This document shows, one piece after another, positions 52,936 to 57,370 of a stretch of DNA of 57,370 nt. Both the position numbers and the translations under genes were made by a program. Source of the stretch: an uncultured Clostridia bacterium (lineage in GTDB: Bacteria; Bacillota; Clostridia; TANB77; CAG-508). The notes below the pieces were generated by a model. It saw nothing but the letters and a program-made list of their open reading frames with translations. It was not told the origin of the DNA and ran no database searches. The first letter of the stretch is position 1; each line of letters opens with the position of its first letter. The stretch spans positions 1 through 57,370 of the forward strand of contig CALXMM010000015.1 in the NCBI GenBank assembly GCA_944389475.1. The letters are read 5' to 3'.

Positions 52936-53760
52936 TTATCTCTCAAATCCAACATATTTTGACTTTCTAGAAAATGCTAATATTGCTTCAAATATTGGTC
53001 CTAATAACCATAATCCAAATCCAAAGCCTATACCTTTTCCAAAGCCTTCTGCCAAAGTAAATTTAGTATAAATATTTATTATCATAAGTATAAACCATCC
53101 AATAACAGGTACTAATAACAATAATAAAAACCAAGGTGAAACATCACATACTTTATACATTACAACATCTCTATATATTGGTATAATAGCTGCCCATCCA
53201 TGCTTTCCAGCTTTTTTATATATTCTCCATCTAACAATAATATTATATATTGCAAGAATAACAAATACCCATACAAGAATTTTAACAATAGTAAAGGCCA
53301 TAATTAAATTTAAACCTAAAGATAATTTATCAGTTGTAGTCATTTCCTGTTGAATATTATTTAATATTTCTGTTGGACTAACTCCTTCTTCTAGTTGCTG
53401 TTGTATTTCATCTATATTAATATCTTCTGAAAGAATTTTATTTAATTGTTTTTCATCAATAGACCTCAAAACACTAGTTCCAGAATCAATAACATTTGCA
53501 CTTATTCCTTGCTCTTCTAATAAATCCTTATTCTCTTCTATTGCATCAGCAATTTCTTGATTACTATATTTTTCACTTAAATCTTTATATGCTTGTAAAA
53601 CATCATAAATATCTACATTATTCCCTTTTGAATTTGCTTCGATTAAATCTTTAATATCATTTAAATCTTCAACTTTAATTTGATTTTCAGCTTTTACAAA
53701 AGTTGTACACAATAATAATACAATACATATAATAATACTTGCCATTATTTTTCTTTTCAT
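52936..53760 (-). CDS. membrane protein with DUF5684-like domain, 274 aa
   Basis: Signal sequence (residues 1-24), an acidic helical extracytoplasmic part (about 25-140), then four helices containing KKAGKHGWAAIIPIYRDVVM and PWFLLLLLVPVIGWFILMI, which I recognise as the DUF5684 pattern, ending in AFSRKSKYVGFER. Function unknown. GAAAGG precedes the ATG. Confidence 0.65.
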   Translation of the reverse strand: MKRKIMASIIICIVLLLCTTFVKAENQIKVEDLNDIKDLIEANSKGNNVDIYDVLQAYKDLSEKYSNQEIADAIEENKDLLEEQGISANVIDSGTSVLRSIDEKQLNKILSEDINIDEIQQQLEEGVSPTEILNNIQQEMTTTDKLSLGLNLIMAFTIVKILVWVFVILAIYNIIVRWRIYKKAGKHGWAAIIPIYRDVVMYKVCDVSPWFLLLLLVPVIGWFILMIINIYTKFTLAEGFGKGIGFGFGLWLLGPIFEAILAFSRKSKYVGFER

Positions 53761-53855
53761 ATATTATTTTCCTTTCTTTCTACTTCATTCTTTCATATAT
53801 AAAAATTTAATATTATTAAACTATATTTTTACTTTTTTCGCAATAGTTTTACAAT

Positions 53856-54926
53856 TTATTTAATTTTTTTATATATTCTAGGAACCCTATTACTTATTTC
53901 ACACAATATTTCATAAGGTATTGAATCCAAGTATTTTGCTACTTCTTCTATATGTTCATTATCTTTCAATATTTCGACTTTATCATATAATTTTATATTA
54001 TTATCAATTTCTACAAACATCATATCCATACATACATTTCCGACAATTCTATATTGTTTTTCATTTATATAAACAAATCGACCTGTATTTTTTCTAATTA
54101 TTCCATCTGCATATCCTATTGGAACAACACCTATTTTTGTATCTTTATTAGCTTTAAAAGCTCCATTATATCCTACTACTTCACCTTTCTTTAAATTATT
54201 AATTTGAATTATTTCACTATATAATTTTATCGGTGACTCTAAATTTATTTTTTTTGAAAAACCATACATAATAATTCCTAATCGGCAGCCATTAGCCTCT
54301 TTAACTTTCTTATAATTAGTCAAAGCATCGCTAGCTGCTATATGTATAATAGGAACTTTTGAAATATCTATTTCTTTTAATAAATCTTCAAATAGACTTA
54401 TTTGATTGTTATAATCATTTTCATTTGAAGCATTATATATATGAGTATATATTCCTTCTACATATATATCATTTTCAACACATTTATCATACAATTTTTT
54501 TAAATTTTTATTTATTCCTAATCTATTCATTCCAGTATTTATTTTTATGTGCACTTTTAATCCTTCTAATTTTTGATTTATTATTTCATTTAAAGTTTCT
54601 ATAGAATGAATTGTTATAGTTATCTCATTTTTTATAGCTTCTTTTATAAAGTCTTTATTTACATGTCCCAAAACTAATATAGGAATATCTTTAATTTTCT
54701 TTCTTATTTTAATAGCTTCTTCTAATGTAGCTACTGCTAAATAATTACACCCTGCATCTATTATAGCTTTTGTAACCTCTAAGCTATCATTATCGCATCC
54801 ATAACAATTTGCTTTTACTACTCCAAAATAATATTTATATTCAGAATAATTATTTATAATTTTTTTTACATTATTTTTTATTTTATTTAAATCTACTTCC
54901 AAATAAGTATTTCTCGAAAAATTCAT
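53856..54926 (-). CDS. alr: alanine racemase
   Basis: Makes D-alanine for peptidoglycan. 356 residues, PLP type: the PLP Lys in YFGVVKANCYGCDN, the Tyr in VVGYNGAFKA and CRLGIIMYG, and the CMDMMFVEID strand. Of normal length. AGAGGTG precedes the ATG. Confidence 0.96.
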   Translation of the reverse strand: MNFSRNTYLEVDLNKIKNNVKKIINNYSEYKYYFGVVKANCYGCDNDSLEVTKAIIDAGCNYLAVATLEEAIKIRKKIKDIPILVLGHVNKDFIKEAIKNEITITIHSIETLNEIINQKLEGLKVHIKINTGMNRLGINKNLKKLYDKCVENDIYVEGIYTHIYNASNENDYNNQISLFEDLLKEIDISKVPIIHIAASDALTNYKKVKEANGCRLGIIMYGFSKKINLESPIKLYSEIIQINNLKKGEVVGYNGAFKANKDTKIGVVPIGYADGIIRKNTGRFVYINEKQYRIVGNVCMDMMFVEIDNNIKLYDKVEILKDNEHIEEVAKYLDSIPYEILCEISNRVPRIYKKIK

Positions 54927-55012
54927 AGTTACACCTCTTTCTTTTTGATTAATTATATATTAAAAAATATATTATATCAAATAATAAATAATGTATTTTT
55001 TTATTATAGATG

Positions 55013-55047
55013 AAAAAAAAAGTAAGTATTTTTGTACTTACTTTTTT
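55013..55047 (-). terminator. terminator of tRNA-Asn (first copy)
   Basis: AAAAAGTAAGTA / TACTTACTTTTT stem with a six-base loop, then TTTTTTC on the minus strand. Confidence 0.85.
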
Positions 55048-55122
55048 GGCTCCTCTTGTTGGACTCGAACCAACGACCTATCGGTTAACAGCCGAGCGCT
55101 CTACCAACTGAGCTAAAGAGGA
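55047..55122 (-). tRNA. tRNA-Asn (anticodon GUU)
   Basis: TCCTCTT / AAGAGGA acceptor, D-arm AGCTCAGTTGGTAGAGC, anticodon loop CTGTTAA, T-arm GTTGGTTCGAGTCCAAC, CCA encoded. It differs from the copy at 57214 by one base in the T-loop. Confidence 0.96.
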
Positions 55123-55142
55123 ATTTATATTTCATAATTTGT

Positions 55143-55171
55143 ATTATATACTATTATACTTTATCTTGCAA
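55143..55171 (-). promoter_or_regulatory. promoter of tRNA-Asn (first copy)
   Basis: TTGCAA, 17 bases, TATAAT on the minus strand. Confidence 0.7.
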
Positions 55172-55192
55172 TATTTTATTCAAAAAAAATAA

Positions 55193-55849
55193 TTATTTTA
55201 AATTTATTACTACATCCTTAATTAATGTTTTGGTTATATTATCAGCAACTTCGGGAAAAATAGTATAAATAGAATATCCCAACTTATTTTCAATTTCATT
55301 TTGTACATTAAATATTCCTCTTAAATTTCTCTCAGTAATATCAGTAATACCATACCTTAACATACTTTCAGTTCTTCTTCTTTCAATAGTATTTATTCCA
55401 CTAGCGCTTCCCATATTATCTGCTATTTGTAAAATCTTATCATATATATTAAATCCATTTTTATTTATATATTCTAATATAAATTTAATTTCAGTTCTTG
55501 TTAAATTTGTATTTTCCTTTATTAAATTGGGTTTAACTAAATTTTTTGCATAAAAAGTATGTGTCAAGCATCCTCTTGCTTCTTCTTCATATCCCAAACT
55601 AATTAAATAGTTATATCCTTCTATAATATGCCTCAACCCAGTATGCTCTCTTTTTCTTCTCCCAATGTCATGAACTAATCCAAAAACATATGCTCTTTTA
55701 CCATTTAAATTCAATTCATCAGCTAACCTTTCTGCGACTATAGCTACATTAACAGAGTGCTTAATCCATAATTCCTTATTTTCTCTAGGAGCATTTTCTA
55801 AAAGTTGATATGCTTCTTCAATTGATAATTCTTTCTTTTGTTTTTCCAT
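55193..55849 (-). CDS. HD-domain phosphohydrolase, 218 aa
   Basis: HD fold with His in IKHSVNVAIVAERLAD, VHDIGRRKREHTGLRH and CLTHTFY, and a late Asp in IADNMGSAS. The substrate is unknown. The protein is soluble with no added domain. AGGAGG precedes the ATG. It is divergent from coaD. Confidence 0.8.
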   Translation of the reverse strand: MEKQKKELSIEEAYQLLENAPRENKELWIKHSVNVAIVAERLADELNLNGKRAYVFGLVHDIGRRKREHTGLRHIIEGYNYLISLGYEEEARGCLTHTFYAKNLVKPNLIKENTNLTRTEIKFILEYINKNGFNIYDKILQIADNMGSASGINTIERRRTESMLRYGITDITERNLRGIFNVQNEIENKLGYSIYTIFPEVADNITKTLIKDVVINLK

Positions 55850-55924
55850 AATATATTGATTCCTCCACTTTCTTGATTATATAGTAAAAAAATTTTTATT
55901 GCAATTATAATTTTTAATTAATTA

Positions 55925-55953
55925 TTGTATTTATTTTTAAAAAATTATATAAT
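55925..55953 (+). promoter_or_regulatory. promoter of coaD
   Basis: TTGTAT, 17 bases, TATAAT. It lies inside the longest open frame, which supports the later coaD start. Confidence 0.7.
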
Positions 55954-55975
55954 ACAAAAAAATGGAGGTTTAAAT

Positions 55976-56446
55976 ATGAATATTGGTTTTTATCCTGGTA
56001 GTTTTGATCCATTTACAAATGGTCATTTACATGTAGTAAAATCAGCAAGTAAATTATTTGATAAAGTTATAATAGGAATTGGAATAAATTCTACTAAATC
56101 TAGGCATTTTTCAAAAGAAGTAATAGAAGATGCTATAAAGCAATGTCTTATAGATGAAAATTTATCTAATGTTGATGTTATTTCATATAATAATCTATCT
56201 ATTGATGCGGCAATTTCTTGTAATTGCAACTATATTATTAGGGGACTTAGAAATGATATGGATTATCACTATGAAGAAAATATTGCACAAATAAACGAAG
56301 AACTCTCTAATTTAGATACTATCTATATACGTTCTGGTAAATATGGATTTATAAGTTCTACAATGATTATGGATTTAATAAAAAATCATAGAAATGTTTC
56401 AAAATATGTTCCTAAAGCAATAATTCAAAAATTAAATATAATATAA
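55976..56446 (+). CDS. coaD: phosphopantetheine adenylyltransferase
   Basis: Penultimate step of CoA synthesis; coaE of the last step is also in this window. 156 residues from MNIGFYPGSFDPFTNGHL (TNGH motif), with YIIRGLRNDMDYHYE and SGKYGFISSTMIMD. ATGGAGGT lies 8 bases before the ATG. It is closed by a strong terminator. Confidence 0.95.
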   Translation: MNIGFYPGSFDPFTNGHLHVVKSASKLFDKVIIGIGINSTKSRHFSKEVIEDAIKQCLIDENLSNVDVISYNNLSIDAAISCNCNYIIRGLRNDMDYHYEENIAQINEELSNLDTIYIRSGKYGFISSTMIMDLIKNHRNVSKYVPKAIIQKLNII

Positions 56447-56471
56447 TTTAATTTATTTTTATATATTTAAC

Positions 56472-56514
56472 AAAAGAAGCACCAAATTTAGTTGCAATTT
56501 GGTGCTTCTTTTGT
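56472..56514. terminator. bidirectional terminator between coaD and the HD gene
   Basis: Perfect 17-bp stem AAAAGAAGCACCAAATT / AATTTGGTGCTTCTTTT with a seven-base loop. Confidence 0.9.
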
Positions 56515-56522
56515 TACTAAAA

Positions 56523-57077
56523 TTAGACATTATAAAAATATGTTGTTTCTAAATCAGCTTCATGTACTAATAAAGCTAAAGGAAATTTTTTAAATGCTTG
56601 TCCTAGAGTTCCATATAATTCTTTAGGCTCTGTAAATCCCATATGCCATCTGATACAATATTTTTCCTCGACAGTTAACTTTATGTATTCACTAATCATC
56701 ATAACAGATTTCTCGCCATGTCCATATGGAATAGTATCATCAACAGTATAATAAGGTACTTTTTCCCAGACTCCTAAACTATTCTTAGCGTTTCTATAAT
56801 CCACTTTATAATAATTAACTTTGCAAATATCATGTAATAAAGCAATTATTATTAAACTATCATTTGATACATCAATTTTTATAGGAGAATTTTTAACTTT
56901 TTCACATAATAACTTATATACATTTAAACTATGTTCTACTAAACCACCTTCATAGTTTCCATGATACCTTGTACTCGCTGGAGCTTTAAAAAAATCAGAG
57001 TTTTCTAAAAAATCTATTAAATCATTAATTCCATCTCTATTTACACTTTTCAATAATTGTAAAAATTCTTCTTTCAT
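56523..57077 (-). CDS. HD-domain phosphohydrolase, 184 aa
   Basis: HD fold with YHGNYEGGLVEHSLNVYKLL, IIALLHDICKVNYYK and IRWHMGFTE, giving the metal His/Asp set. It resembles the HD hydrolases sometimes carried by phages and plasmids, but no other mobile genes are near. Start from MKEEFLQL rather than two codons earlier, because GGAGG is only 2 bases from the first ATG. Confidence 0.82.
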   Translation of the reverse strand: MKEEFLQLLKSVNRDGINDLIDFLENSDFFKAPASTRYHGNYEGGLVEHSLNVYKLLCEKVKNSPIKIDVSNDSLIIIALLHDICKVNYYKVDYRNAKNSLGVWEKVPYYTVDDTIPYGHGEKSVMMISEYIKLTVEEKYCIRWHMGFTEPKELYGTLGQAFKKFPLALLVHEADLETTYFYNV

Positions 57078-57169
57078 AAACATACCTCCACTTTAATTTT
57101 AAAAAATTATAATATAATTATAATAACATATAATAAAATATTAGCAAATACCTTCAAAAAAATTAACTA

Positions 57170-57211
57170 AAAAAAGAACAGTAAATAAGCTTTTGCAAAT
57201 TTACTGTTCTT
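57170..57211 (-). terminator. terminator of the rRNA-tRNA-Asn operon
   Basis: AAGAACAGTAAAT / ATTTACTGTTCTT stem with a 12-base loop, then TTTTTTAG on the minus strand. Confidence 0.88.
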
Positions 57212-57213
57212 AT

Positions 57214-57289
57214 TGGCTCCTCTTGTTGGGCTCGAACCAACGACCTATCGGTTAACAGCCGAGCGCTCTACCAACTGAGCTAAAGAGGA
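57214..57289 (-). tRNA. tRNA-Asn (anticodon GUU), rRNA-operon copy
   Basis: Identical to the copy at 55047 except one T-loop base (C for T). CCA encoded. It lies 9 bases after the 5S rRNA end, so it is transcribed as the tail of the rRNA operon. Confidence 0.96.
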
Positions 57290-57298
57290 ATATAAAAT

Positions 57299-57370
57299 CT
57301 AGCGAAAGCCTATCTTCCCAACAAGGTAACTCGTAAGTATTGTCGGCACATTAGAGCTTGACTTCTGTGT
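57299..57370 (-). rRNA. rrf: 5S ribosomal RNA, 3' part (cut by the window edge)
   Basis: On the minus strand ACACAGAAGTCAAGCTCTAA is the conserved 5S loop region, followed by CCGACAATACTTACGAGTTA and GGGAAGATAGGCTTTCGCTAG at the 3' end. The gene continues beyond the right edge. Confidence 0.9.

Overview
The window is very AT-rich, uses strong Shine-Dalgarno sites throughout, and encodes sporulation proteins (SpoVM, SpoIIM, CotJA/CotJB/CotJC), the PrkC/PrpC signalling pair and a tig-clpP-clpX operon. This points to an endospore-forming member of the Clostridia (Firmicutes/Bacillota), probably a gut-type lineage. The species cannot be fixed from the sequence. Most genes lie on the minus strand. 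The right edge enters the 3' part of a 5S rRNA gene followed by a tRNA-Asn gene, so an rRNA operon lies just outside. I see no prophage, insertion sequence or CRISPR array.

Layout. 1-3100: a small membrane-protein operon and recG. 3127-5775: rpmB, a sporulation pair too short for ordinary gene calling (a 49-residue membrane peptide plus SpoVM), nth, and a secreted polymer-forming membrane protein. 5776-14391: the regulatory/translation block rlmN-prpC-prkC ... rsgA-rpe, interrupted between prkC and rsgA by a small kinase gene and three related membrane-protein genes, each with its own promoter, structured leader and terminator. 14545-18010: tig-clpP-clpX. 18046-24348: Nudix, metallophosphoesterase, tsaD, site-2 protease, dps, lysS and an exported protein. 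24360-30625: a GH25/LysM lysozyme, an acyltransferase-like/DUF6320/esterase cluster, an anchored exported protein and a CofE-like protein. 30755-33440: a DUF6483-like gene, a broken-looking ZIP transporter gene, two divergent single-gene units and tRNA-Leu. 33549-41680: EndoQ, spoIIM, xerD, a 777-residue protein, deoB and coaE. 41762-46217: an orphan gene, rnhA, tmcAL, two small membrane proteins and cotJABC. 46230-50872: DnaJ-like and DUF5685-like proteins, htpG under a CIRCE-like operator, an anchored coiled-coil protein and ybaK. 50885-55171: metK behind a Fic toxin/antitoxin pair, a DUF5684-like protein, alr and tRNA-Asn. 55193-57370: two HD-domain proteins, coaD, tRNA-Asn and 5S rRNA.

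The most unusual pattern is a set of seven single-gene units (7462, 8424, 9236, 32015, 32463, 41820, 49807). Their base composition looks less AT-rich than their neighbours'. They have strong promoters with 17-base spacers, their own terminators, and in most cases a hairpin ending just before, or overlapping, the ribosome binding site. The three at 7462-9742 are paralogues whose leaders keep the same hairpins with compensating base changes. They look like acquired or lineage-specific accessory genes placed between housekeeping operons.

All calls come from reading the sequence and recalling protein families. No database search was run. Several start codons were moved inward from the longest open frame because a Shine-Dalgarno site, or the position of the promoter, decides the start.
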